Assembly (NCBI GenBank): GCA_036346375.1
Contig: CM070502.1
Location: 17,584,924 to 17,648,923, forward strand
From: Guadua angustifolia
Taxonomy: Eukaryota; Streptophyta; Magnoliopsida; Poales; Poaceae
DNA length: 64,000 nucleotides
Direction of reading: 5' to 3'
This document shows, piece by piece, positions 54,086-64,000 of this stretch (its first letter is position 1; each line of letters begins with the position of its first letter). The notes under the pieces are model-generated. The model saw only the letters and a program-made list of their open reading frames with translations, had not been told where the DNA came from and did no database searches. The position numbers were made by a program, and so were the translations under genes.

Positions 54086-54940
54086 TGTTGCTTCTTGGAT
54101 TAAATATTTCCCACCAAATATACACAGTAATCTGGAATAAATACCAACATTATATCAGTTACAAATATTTGGGCCAGTGAAGACTATGAAATGTCACAAA
54201 ATACCTACTTTGTGGTTGGTTGAACTATGTTGAAACCTTTCACTGAGGAATTTGGTGTTGAAGAACAAGCAACTGCAATAGGAGTTACACTTAATATCTG
54301 ATGCTTGTCACCTATTACAGGTTGCCAGGGAGACACTAACATAAGCCTACCTGCCAAAACATGGGAAACAACAAAAGATAAGAAGCTGGTGCTCGAGTAT
54401 ATGACAAAAAAATCTATAAGGAACAGGGATGAACGATATCAAAATAAGTTGGCATCACTGGGTGGCCACCTGCCAGACCGGTTGCACAAAGATTTAGCAT
54501 CACTTCAATTTTTGTGCAATGTCTATTAAATCTATAATAAGTTGGCTACTTTGCCCATAATCTTAGAAATCTGAGAAGATAAAGACAACCACCTGGACAG
54601 AATTCAATCCTGTGTACATGATTGAATTCGAGGGAAATGGTCCATAAGTTTGCCAACTGTTGGTGCCCCAATAAAAACTGAAAGCTGGAAGCCATCAAAT
54701 AAATTAGATCATTGACAGGAAGATCTCTCTTGAATCTAGCACAATGCAACTACCTTTGTGAAGAAGCCGAAAAAATTTCTAACTAATTCATGACAAAATT
54801 TTCTATTTCCATCCTGCAATTAACTACAGTTGTTTTACTCTGCCGAAAACGTAGAAATAACTAATTCATGATGCTGTAACACAATTTTGTGTGCCTGGAA
54901 TTTGTTTTGACTTATCCTTTCCTTTGCCCCTTCTCTGCAG

Positions 54941-55002
54941 GCTCTGACAAATGGGAGACTGGTAAGCGTCCGGCACAGGGTAATTGCAAGCGCCTGCAGG
55001 CC
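54941..55002 (+). pseudogene. Captured 2-oxoglutarate dioxygenase exon fragment (GA 2-oxidase-like)
   Basis: After a strong acceptor (CCTTTGCCCCTTCTCTGCAG) the frame reads ALTNGRLVSVRHRVIASACR. This matches the LTNGR-x-SVRHRV segment near the last Fe/2OG-binding Arg of gibberellin 2-oxidases and related dioxygenases. Twenty residues are too few to assign the exact enzyme. The exon stands alone. Confidence 0.6.
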
Positions 55003-55672
55003 AAGGTTGTCGACAATCTACTTTGCAGCGCCACCGCTGCATGCACAAATCTGGATACATAACTGATGAAGAAAAAGAATTAGTAAAGCTAAAGTGCAAA
55101 TGAAATGCACTTGTAAAACAGCTCCAGTGACAGACATAAAGTACAGCAGACCCATTGCGGCACATAATTCTTTTAAGAGCTTTAGCTGTACTGCTAGCAT
55201 CTGTTGTTGCAATACATTTCAGCACAACACACCAGGTACAGAGGAACAAAACAAAGTTGTAGCCCAAATTGATATAATATCTATACATAAGCTTTGCTCT
55301 GAACCACCATTAAAAAAATGAAAATGTCAATCAGGTGAGAGCACCTGGGTGATTTTGTATCAACAATGTAACAGTTAATCTTGGATGCCTCTTGACTCTT
55401 TTCCCCTTTTTTTTATTTTCGTCAATGCAGAATGCTAGTGCATTGGTCTATTGAAAATTTTCAACAGAAAGTAGAACTTGCATTAAATGTGTGACCATTA
55501 GTAATTTCTATCTGCTGGATCAATTTTCTTGTTTGAGGACCACAGAATGGTAACCAACTAATTATCTTAAAAAACAAAGCTGAGTGCCCATGTATCTACC
55601 ATTTCAGCAACATGACCAGTGAGATGAGAGTACGGAGGACTAAATGAAAGAACAATTCTCACCGGGTGTACC

Positions 55673-56420
55673 ATGAACACAAGAGTCAAGGGGATTCTAG
55701 TCATCCGAGCTTGCAATGTGAGATCGCATATCTGGTTGAGTGAGATTCTATATCATGCAGTTCGGATCAAAAGAGAGCACACGAGCATGCAAATATACCT
55801 CAGATGTAACCCTAGTCACCCAAATCCGATCTCCCCATGTGTAGAACAACCCAAATCGAAACCCTAATCCAAATCGATACCCATTGCAACTTGACTCATC
55901 ACGATCCATTCCTAGGGAGGGAGCGGATTGCCTTGGAGCCGGTGGGCGAGGACTTGAAGGTATCGGGTGAGCGTCCGGAGAAGTCCAGAGTTCTTGCGTC
56001 ACGCCCAGCTCCTCGCTCGTCTGCCTCGGCGGCGGGTTTGCAGAGCCGCCTCACCGCCCGCTCAAGGCAAACGCCATGAGAAAGAGGAGAAGGCCATAGG
56101 GGAGTTAGTTGGCTCGTGCTGGCTCATGGCGATGGGGCGGCAGGACGGGGTGCGCGGCGCGATTGGGGGCTTTGGCGCCGTGTGACGGGCGCTTCACAAA
56201 GGCGTCTGGCGGCGGGGCTTCGGCGCCGGCTTCCTTCTGGATAAAAGCGGCGGCTTCCTTCTGGATAAAAGCGGTGGCGGGGAGCGGAGACCCGCGACGG
56301 TAGTTGGGCAGCGGCGGAGGCGGCCCAAGCAAACCCAAGCGGCGGAGAGAGGAAGAGGAAGGGCGGCGCGAGAGGAAGGGCGGCGGCGCGAGTTAGGGTT
56401 TGGGGGGGGGGGCGGGGACG
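55673..56420. other. GC-rich leader-like block in the Helitron
   Basis: Plus strand AACCCTAGTCACCCAAATCC and similar 'aaaccctaatcc' words, then a CpG-rich block (55,920-56,420) resembling grass 5' UTR and first-exon DNA. It has a 26-base tandem duplication around GGCTTCCTTCTGGATAAAAG (56,227-56,278) and a G run at 56,401-56,411. No named domain. Confidence 0.45.
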
Positions 56421-56658
56421 GCGCGATGGGTTTGAGGCGGTCGCGTTTTAGGGGTGGGGAGATTAGAGGATGGATGAACCTAATGATTTGGACCATTAGA
56501 TTTGATGAAGTGGTGTGATAAAACATCTTGGCGCTTCATTTTGAGGAAGGGAGTTTTTTGGGTGCACATGTTAGGGTGGATAGAGAAAAAGTACTCTCTG
56601 TGGAGGCAAAAGACTGTGTGGCTGTAAAAAAAATCGAACCGGTGAATTATAGTATAGA

Positions 56659-57318
56659 TGAGGTATCCTTTGAAATTTCCTGAGCGGACTAGCTAGCAGG
56701 CAGCATTTGCTCCTTTCATTTTCTCAAGATACTACACAGGTCGTCGAAGACTTGAAGTCGTCAGTATTTTCTTTTTGGAAAGAAAGTCGTCATCAGTACA
56801 TGCACTGCTGTTATTAACGTGTATCCCCCGTCCATTTTGGAATTTATTACAGTTCGATCCAACATACAATCGTTTGGAAGTGATCATATAGATAGGGGCA
56901 CTCATGTGGCACTATCTATTAGTTGCTAATGCTACGTACGAGTGGCGAACGGGACGGGGCAGCGGACCACGCAATCGCTTGGAAGTGATCATATAGGGGC
57001 ACTCATGTGGCGCACCCATGCACTCCTGTACATGGTGCGCGATGACCGACTGGACTTTCGGCAATTTGCTTTGTTCTTGACATCTTTTACTACATTTGCA
57101 AATATGAGTTCTTCGTTTATTTGGTACATGGTTTGCTTTGTTTGTAGCATTTGGTTCTACAATCTCTACATTCTTATACCTAATTAATATAACCAGGCTG
57201 CGAGTTCTAGGATGGATCCTATTTAATTTCTACCTCAACCAAGAAGGAAGACAAGGGATGCTTAAAGCGAAATGAAAAGAAGAATAACACATGAAAACAT
57301 AAGAAAGCTTATGCTGCT
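56659..57318. other. Host DNA beyond the Helitron, with promoter-like repeats
   Basis: No gene is seen. The word TGGAAGTGATCATATA, present at the TATA box of the receptor kinase (52,231-52,246), recurs at about 56,876 and 56,975. The last two are followed by GGGGCACTCATGTGGC. These may be leftovers of duplicated kinase promoters. Confidence 0.45.
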
Positions 57319-58660
57319 GTAAGGCCCTATTTTTGATAATAAATATCAATAATGGGTACCATGTGCATACCATACTTGTCCCATGATCAGTGACTAGCAC
57401 ACACATTCACAAATTGATATCACAAGTTCACAACCATATATATACTTTATTACAACAGCGGAAGTAGGTTACATAGTATTCTTACAATACCAAAAGTAAA
57501 ATACTGTAGTGGAGACAAATATCATGTAGTATGCCTTTAACCCAATATCCCCACAAGCAACTGAAAAGGTGTACCCTAGTAAAATTCATCGTTGATATCC
57601 CCGAATCCTGCGCCAAGGTATGTATTGTCGGGATAATCTGATTCTTCACCTAAAAATATCAAAAGTGGCAAGTTGAGTACTTACGTACTCGCAAAACTTT
57701 TTAAAAATCTATAAGATATGTACGCCATTTCAAAGGAAAGGTTTCTATGGTTAATTTACATAAAGCTAATTTGAAAATGTAAATGTTGAATACTAGATTG
57801 CAAACGGAATTTAAGTAAAAGCAATTTAATATAAAATAATAGTATGAAAAGTACACATAAGTGAAATCATGAACCTGGGTATCATGATCATATTCGTGAA
57901 CCATTTCTCACCAACACATGGTAGAAACAATATTTATGAAAATAAAAACGTTTAACTATGTAATGACTTTACCAAGTGCCCATGACCACGGGCACGGCTA
58001 ATCGATTAGTTTTACACTCTGTAGAGGTGTACAGATTTACCCACAAGAAATGATCAACCTCTTTTGCCAGGCCAGTAACACACTTCCTTTGCTGTGTCGG
58101 TAAGGAGATCATAATATAACCATTATATTACTTAACCCTAACTTTGCACCAGCTCAGTGATGTTAATCCCTTGCTATGACAGCACAAACACACACCCAAG
58201 AATGACAGTAAACCCTGTTGTGCATACCATAACACAGGCAGTGAACCCCACAATTTACACAACACAGGTAGTAAACCCCGCCTACACACATTCCTCCTCA
58301 TAGCAAGGCATACATCATTGTCTCCAGCCTACCAATATGCAAAGCTAGTTTTAAGGAACTTAATAGGTTAAGGCTATCCCATATCAGTACTTGTGGTTGT
58401 ACATATTTCTTGACCTGAAAACAACCCATAGTTCGGTCTTTAATCTGACACGGGCAATAATCTCCCCTACACTACGTGCAAGTCTATGCACCTCCGGCTA
58501 TTGCCAATAATTGCCCGCATCAAAGATATAGTTTTATTTTCATTTTTAATCAAAATACCAACCATAAAGAAAGGTCATACCCAATATTTCTAGTCATATC
58601 CAACATTTTTAATCATATTAAGAATTTATTACAGTTGGATGGGCACACTACAAGACTTTG
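57319..58660 (-). repeat. LTR fragment related to the solo LTR, minus orientation
   Basis: Starts TGTAAGGCCCTATTTTTG, aligning with the left end of the solo LTR (TGTGAGACCCCGTTCTG). It shares blocks such as GCTATTGCCAATAA-T-GCCCGCATCAA (37,360-37,390 and 58,497-58,523). It is diverged, so an older relative. Confidence 0.55.
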
Positions 58661-58664
58661 CCTC

Positions 58665-60060
58665 TCCTGTGCAATTTTAAATACTCTGAATTGTATAAAT
58701 CCAATGTATAAGTAGCTTCCGCTTTAATATATTGATGTATGGTTGTGATTCCAATTGTTGTAAATGTGCGTACTAGCCATTGATCACGGGACTAGTACAT
58801 AATGCACATTAGATTTCTACTTTTGCATTTTATGTAAAAATAGGGGTCATTTCAGTGGGCGAGATATGGCAATAACCGGATGTATGAGGGATAGACTTGC
58901 ACATAGTGTAGGGGAGTGTTCTCGCTCAGGTCGGATTAAGGACTAAATGTACTGTTGCATAATTCAAGATAATCAGTGTAACCATAAATGCTATTATGGC
59001 GTAAGCCCTAACAAATTAAGTTACCAGGTCTAATTTGCACATTGGAAGGTTGGAATTATACAGGCTTTCCGAGATGGATAGCTTGAAGAGGCATCCACAC
59101 CGATGTGCTGGAACAAACGTCTACCAATACAACGGTGTATGCCTTAATATGGGGGGAAATGGTTATGGTAGGAGTGAAGTGCCATGGTTATGATGTGAAT
59201 GACAGGAGTGAACCATCATAGTTATTATGGGTGTGAATATTAATTTCTGCCGCAAAAGCAAGTGTTCGTCAGCATTGGGGTTGGTACAAAGATAGATCTA
59301 GGTAATGTAAAGGTTCATTCCATGATCTCCTGGCCACACGCCAAAGGAAGTATGAAATAGGAGCAAAATGATGTTGGTCATGTCTTGTGGATAAAGATGT
59401 ACACATCTGTAGGGTGTAATCTTTTCAAAAAATCGTACCCATAGTTATGGGAGACTTGGTGCACCAACACTAGTTAGATGATTTTGATGTTTTCGTGAAA
59501 AGGGATGAATTGGAAATATTTCTTGGAAAAAATTTTGTTTCATATTTTATGTTAGGGATTTGGCAATGGTCAATTTGTTACTCATATTCATGGAGGTCTG
59601 TGAATAAATGTTTAAGTTAGTTATGCTCGCTATTTACATATCAATCAAAGCTACTCTTACCAATTTTCGTTTACAATCTATTACATGACGTTTATGCTCA
59701 ATTTTGCCTTATGCAAATAACCTGATAGCCTTCCTTTGACATAGCTTGCATATTTCTATAACCTTGCAAATACTATAAATCTTGCTGAGTACAAAAGGTA
59801 TACAATCTTACTGTTGTTGTCTTTTAGTAGGTGAAGAAATAAAGAACATCGATGATACTTTTTATGCCATAGGACCCAGGGACTTTACTGACAACTTTTT
59901 TCTAGGGGATTGTATGGGTATACTATTGGATTTATGTATCTTTTTGCTGCGCTTTGTTCAGCCCTATAGGCCCAATTGTATAATTGCTTTCCACTATTAT
60001 TTTGTATAATATTGTGTATGGATGTGATGACAACATTGCAGATATGCGTACTAGCCACTG
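58665..60060 (+). repeat. LTR fragments related to the solo LTR, plus orientation
   Basis: TATGGTTGTGATTCCAATTG and GTACTAGCCATTGATCACGG (58,738-58,792) are the reverse of the solo LTR end (36,245-36,305). A second plus-strand piece restarts near 58,840 (GTGGGCGAGATATGGCAATA) and ends with GTACTAGCCACTGATCATGG near 60,066. Together with the preceding minus-strand piece this forms an inverted pair of LTR remnants. Confidence 0.55.
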
Positions 60061-60066
60061 ATCATG

Positions 60067-60675
60067 GAACTAGTACTATGTGCACATGGGACATTCTTGG
60101 TATTCCAAGCCAGAAGAGAGGGTCCTCACACCCTCACACCAGCCAGCCACGGCTTGTGCCCTTCGGCTTCGCACCAGCCACCCTCCGGCCCTTCATGCCA
60201 GGTGCCCTCTGGTGACCACTACCTCGCCGGCGCTAGCTGCTCCCGCCTCAGTCGCCCACCATCGGCTCGCCCGGCCTCTGGCGCTGGCCTCTAGTCCTGT
60301 GCTAGCCGCCTATCACCATCATTTGGCTGGCCACGCCAGCCCTCACCGACCCTTCGCCTCCCTACTGATCACCTGTGAAAGCCTTTGCCTCCCAACCAGA
60401 CTTCAATTTTCATACCTGGTAGTTTTTGAATTTTGACTCAACGGATTCCAACCGGATCTCAAAACCACATTTAAATCTGGTTCGGCTCTGGCTCCAAAGC
60501 AGCTCCAACTCTGACTTCTGGTTTTTCAACTTTAACTGCTCTTTTTGTTAGATTTTGCTACATGCACCTGAAGTGTACCAACAACATACCAGAAATTGCT
60601 ACGCGCACCCGAAGCGTAACAAAAAGTTTTTTTTTTCAGATTCTACCATATTTTTTTATCTGTAATTTTTCTCTA
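60067..60675. other. Pro/Ala-biased GC-rich stretch, no gene assigned
   Basis: 60,110-60,420 is C-rich with frames full of Pro, Ser, Arg and Ala. No domain is seen. It leads into a copia gag remnant and is probably the element's leader or a captured fragment. Confidence 0.35.
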
Positions 60676-60676
60676 C

Positions 60677-60870
60677 CATGTCATTTACTAAATTTGATAT
60701 TGAGAAGTTCGATGACAAAATCAGTTTCTTGATATGGTAGATTCAAATGAAAGTTGTTCTCACAAAGGTGGGCGTGAGAAGAGCATTCCTATTTACCCTG
60801 ATGACTGTTCCATCGCCCAAAAGTGGGTTTTCATTGCAAATTAGGCCATTGTGATGTGACTATTATTGAC
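60677..60870 (+). pseudogene. Copia gag N-terminal remnant
   Basis: MSFTKFDIEKFDDKISFLIW, a stop, then IQMKVVLTKVGVRRA. This is the start of Tnt1/SIRE-type copia Gag (KFDGxxxFxxWxxxMK). The rest of the element is not seen beyond a short degenerate stretch. Confidence 0.65.
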
Positions 60871-61048
60871 AGTTTTCATTGCAATTCAAGCTGTTATGCC
60901 TATTATTGACAGCATCTATACAGGATTAATAATTGACAATTTCTTCAATGATTCGTATTCATCTTCTACTATAAAAAATAATGTTAGTTGAGAAGACAAC
61001 TAAATTGGTGTTTATTCACCATTTGAATACGTTGCAATTTTAGATCGC

Positions 61049-61315
61049 TTGCGCGGCCATTATGGAGGTTTTGGAAATGTTAATTCTCAGGAATTTGATG
61101 ACACCCTGCCAGTAGTATTATACTCTTCGGAGTTTACTAGTGAAGGTTTTATACCAATATTAGTTAGAGATGAAAGATTGAACTGCAAGAAGGAGTTTGT
61201 TTCTGCGTGGATACTACAACGTTGTCCAGTTGTCTTAGCTCGATATGAGGGGGTCTACTGCAATTTATACTCTATTAACGGCATGATAGTTCCTTTTATC
61301 TTAGTACTTTTGTAG
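61049..61315 (+). other. Unidentified 88-codon open frame
   Basis: The frame reads MRGHYGGFGNVNSQEFDDTL, PVVLYSSEFTSEGFIPILVR, DERLNCKKEFVSAWILQRCP and VVLARYEGVYCN. Composition looks protein-like (mixed, few low-complexity runs), and an open frame continues upstream to about 61,040. I do not recognise it. It lies between a copia gag remnant and an AT-rich repeat, so a transposon or captured-gene origin is likely. Confidence 0.3.
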
Positions 61316-61459
61316 TAGTTTTCAAACATATCATAGAATTTAATTATCTTTGATGTCGGTAGTTTGTTGTACGTGGTGGCTATACATGAAGCTGCTCTTT
61401 CAATGAGCACTATTTGCCGAATTTTGTGTTCCAAGTGAAGCATGTCAAATATTCATGAT

Positions 61460-61965
61460 ATGAGCAAGGTTTCAAATTTTGGTTTCGGATGAAATCTCGA
61501 GGGTACCGAAATCCAAAATCCTAGCAAAATCTCATAATTTCGGATGAAATCCAAAAGGCAAAATTTAAATCTGGTTTTTTTAACTGGGATTTTTGAGATC
61601 TCGAAAAATTTCAACTGAACAAAAAATGGTTCAAACGACAATGAAGAATTTTGAAATTTTTTGTGGATGATCCTGATGCATCATTAATGTTATGATAAAA
61701 TTTTCAAATGATGATCAAGCTTGGAATTTTTAAAATTCTAATAGTGTTATTGTCCTGATAAAAGCCTTATTAATAAATTTCAACTGAATGAAAAATGGTT
61801 CAAACCATGTTAAAAAATTTTAAAAAATTTTGTGGATGGTCTTGACCCCAACTCTAATCAAATTCAATAAAAATACTTGAGATCTCGGTCAAAATACTCA
61901 AGATCTCGTCGACATTTTTGAAAGTGCTGAAGCATTTTAAAATTTTTCAAGTTTTTTATCCGGTC
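61460..61965. repeat. Second copy of the TE2-type repeat (two ~170-bp units)
   Basis: Begins CAAGGTTTCAAATTTTGG with GAAATCTCG words, as at the TE2 and MITE ends. It contains two units about 170 bases apart (61,638 and 61,808) matching the array at 30,990-32,040: AATTTTGTGGATG(G/A)TC followed by CATCATTAATGTT-type words. The right end merges into the next LTR. Confidence 0.6.
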
Positions 61966-61970
61966 GTGGT

Positions 61971-64000
61971 GTAACATCCTGAAAATTCAATAAAGTGAAA
62001 ATGAATATTTTTAATTTGAAAATAAATGTTTTTGAGTTTCCTTGGCATTGTTGGTTCTTATTTGAATTTTATTGGATTTTTTGTGTTGCATGGAAATTCA
62101 ACAAATAGAATTAAAGAATGAAAAAGAGGAAAAAAGCAAAAATATAAAAAGTAAAAATTTTAGAAAATTTGCCACGAGAACCCTGATCATTCAATTAAAT
62201 CATCTTAGCCAGCAATTGAGACTTTATGCATAAAATAATGAAGAAGTAAAAGGAAAAGATAACTTTTGAATCCAAAATAATATATTGTCGGAATTCACAT
62301 AAAATAATGAAATCACAAATGAAGTTGAAAATTTTACATAAGCATTCTGAGATCAAGTCCTTTTGAAAAACAAAATTTGAAAACTAAAATACTTCAATTG
62401 ATCTTAATCAAAAACAAAAATCCGAAACAAGAAAATTGATAGTCGCCGACGTGTGGGCCACTCGTCGATTTCCCGTTCTGTTGGCACATTGTTGAAACTC
62501 CCAGTCAATGTCAGTGGCCCCAGAGTCTTGCTGCCGAATGCATCGTCCCCAACTCCGTTCCCTCCACTGGCGAAACCTTCGAAGCACTGAGTGCCGCACT
62601 ACCAGCGATGACTGCCACGAATCCCACTCAATTCGCTGCTCTCCCTGGCTATAAACCATACCCCAGTGTTCACAAGGACTTCCTCCCTCATTCCCCCTCA
62701 GTCCTCTTCACTTTCCTCAAGCCTGTGGCGCAAGAACTCATCCCGAAGCCGCCATTGCCGAAGCCTCTGCTACTCGGGCGCGAAGGGAAATCCAAGCCAT
62801 AGAGCCAACCATTTCCAAATTCCCTTGAGAAGGAGCATCTCCAAGGCTCAAGCATTGAAAGCCCTCAAGAAAACCTGGTCTCCTCCATGCGAAATGTTCT
62901 TTGCCACGGCAGCGCCCTTCTTCCTCGTGGATCGGCCAGTGGCAGAGCTCCCCGGAGTTTCTCCTCCCAGGTAAACCCTAGGAATGGAACCCCTAGCATC
63001 CACTCATGCTTATTTCGCCACCGATTTCACCTCTAATGAAGGAAACCTGTAGTTAAGTTAATTGTATCACCAGAATCTTCTTAGAGCCTCGAATATGTAC
63101 CCCAAATCAGTAGATTTAACTTGCATGAAACTAATTCTAAGCGAAATCAATTAAAGGTAAAGAACTATTTAGTCGTAGCCTAATATGATCGTTTAAGCTT
63201 TTTCATTAACTCGCAAAGCAGCTCATCTAAATCTGAATTTAGTAAAGAACAGCCTAGAAATGATCTTTAGATTATAATCTACAGCAATCTAAGAAAATAT
63301 TCTTATTTTATCTTGCTTCGAATCTGAATCCTAATTAAGCAAAACCCATGAGTAATAAGGTTAACAGAAATGTATTATGAATAGTGAATCAATGAACTTG
63401 CAACTAATGATTTTTTCTATTTAATCTTAACCAATTTTAGCATCTTGAATTCGTAAAATAAGATTAATAAATTCATAAAGAGCAATCCTTGTTCTTGTAA
63501 AGAGTTCATTCGTTTTGCTATCTATTTCTTCCGCTCTTATTGAAGTTAGTTATTTGCTTTGCTGTATTTTCCGTTGATCGACGTGTAGAACCCGACATCT
63601 CTATCTCCGTCCTCGCCGTCGTCAACCGCAATCCTCGCCTTTGTCGTAGTCAGTAATTAAGCAAGGCAAGCATCCTTTGACCATATTGATCCCAGTATTT
63701 TATATTCCTTTTGTGCATCAAATTGTTTTGTGCATGCGTTTACTTTATGTAAATTGCTATTTTGTGGATTGGTAGTTATACCTGTTGTCTCATGAATCTC
63801 CTTTGATGATTATGAAATGTGAACCTTGATAACCACAGAATAGGGCTAGACATCTCTTAATGTCATCTTGGGTATATACGTTCATATTAACTTGCTTAGC
63901 CATGCTTTAGTACCTGAGGAACAGATGATCATGATTAAAGTTGTTTCTGAAATGTTTTAAATGGAACCTGAAGGGTCCTTTTTGAGAAAATGGTTGCTGG
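61971..64000 (+). repeat. LTR of the solo-LTR family, plus orientation, runs off the window
   Basis: Starts TGTAACATCCTGAAAATTC, the same start as the solo LTR at 40,875 but on the opposite strand. Aligned blocks include ATTCAATTAAATCATCTTAG/TGATTTAATTGAATGATC (62,192/40,655), the GC-rich promoter region with GGCTATAAACC (62,648-62,658), and CTCATGAATCTCCTTTGATG (63,789). The end lies beyond 64,000, so whether it flanks coding sequence is unknown. Confidence 0.75.
62648..62658 (+). promoter_or_regulatory. TATA box of the LTR
   Basis: GGCTATAAACC within the GC-rich block of the plus-oriented LTR. The inverted copy has CTACAAACC at the same place (near 40,090), so that promoter is damaged. Confidence 0.55.

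Larger units (their letters stand above)
52838..56658 (-). mobile_element. 3.8-kb non-autonomous Helitron carrying gene fragments
   Basis: On the minus strand it begins TCTATACTATAATTC directly after a host A (56,659). It ends with a hairpin (GCCGTAGCGTTAGCACGGGC) six bases before CTAG, followed by host T (52,837). TC start, 3' hairpin, CTRR end and insertion between A and T are the Helitron rules, and no target duplication is seen. No Rep/helicase is encoded. Inside are exon-like pieces of villin (53,976), a 2-oxoglutarate dioxygenase (54,941) and GC-rich leader-like DNA (55,800-56,400), which fits gene capture. Confidence 0.75.

Noticed and set aside
54305..54529. 74-codon plus-strand frame in the Helitron, considered as a captured exon
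   Set aside because: No recognisable match, and no clear splice sites at its borders; left within the Helitron annotation.

Overview
This is a nuclear plant DNA window, most likely from a grass (Poaceae). The main signs are Ty3/gypsy Tat-lineage retrotransposons with an extra antisense gene, copia, L1-type LINE, Helitron, CACTA, hAT-like, Mutator-like and Tourist-like elements, very long LTRs, an Xa21/EFR-class receptor kinase, GC-rich exons of a class I TCP gene, and introns with GT/AG borders. I cannot name the species. Nothing bacterial, organellar or CRISPR-like is present.

Layout. Positions 1-15,475 hold two nested, decayed Ty3/gypsy Tat-type elements. The inner one (about 3,010-13,368) has gag-pol on the minus strand and an antisense ORF on the plus strand, converging on each other. 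Positions 15,476-20,362 are a decayed Ty1/copia element on the minus strand, itself split by an LTR-like insertion in gag. It is inserted in a broken DEAD-box RNA helicase (RH47-like) whose C-terminal part runs from 20,363 to 25,405 and is interrupted by a 4.3-kb LINE with a 15-bp target duplication. Positions 26,020-28,860 are a host island: a tRNA-Thr(UGU) gene and a BolA-like gene on the minus strand. Directly upstream of BolA lies a tRNA-Phe-like pseudogene cut in two by about 3.4 kb of inserted elements (28,915-32,271). A class I TCP transcription factor gene lies at 35,166-35,789 (minus). A 4.7-kb solo LTR (36,184-40,875) separates it from a run of small elements: a LINE fragment, a CACTA derivative, a Tourist-like MITE and another LINE. 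A two-exon LRR receptor-like kinase lies at 48,798-52,154 (minus). Its upstream region carries a 152-bp hairpin MITE and then a 3.8-kb Helitron (52,838-56,658) holding exon fragments that resemble villin and a gibberellin 2-oxidase. Positions 57,319-64,000 are mostly LTR pieces, in inverted orientation to each other or to the solo LTR.

Genes that look intact are BolA-like, the TCP gene, the LRR-RLK and tRNA-Thr. They are ordinary, unrelated host genes, with no sign that they work together. All other coding traces are transposon-derived or broken. The most informative parts are insertion events that can be read at base level from target duplications: three LINEs, the solo LTR, the hAT-like elements in the tRNA, the MITEs and the Helitron. 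I found no convincing undescribed biological system. The best candidates for a second look are the gene-capturing Helitron, the tRNA-targeted insertions with their degenerate 170-bp tandem array, and the antisense ORFs of the Tat elements.
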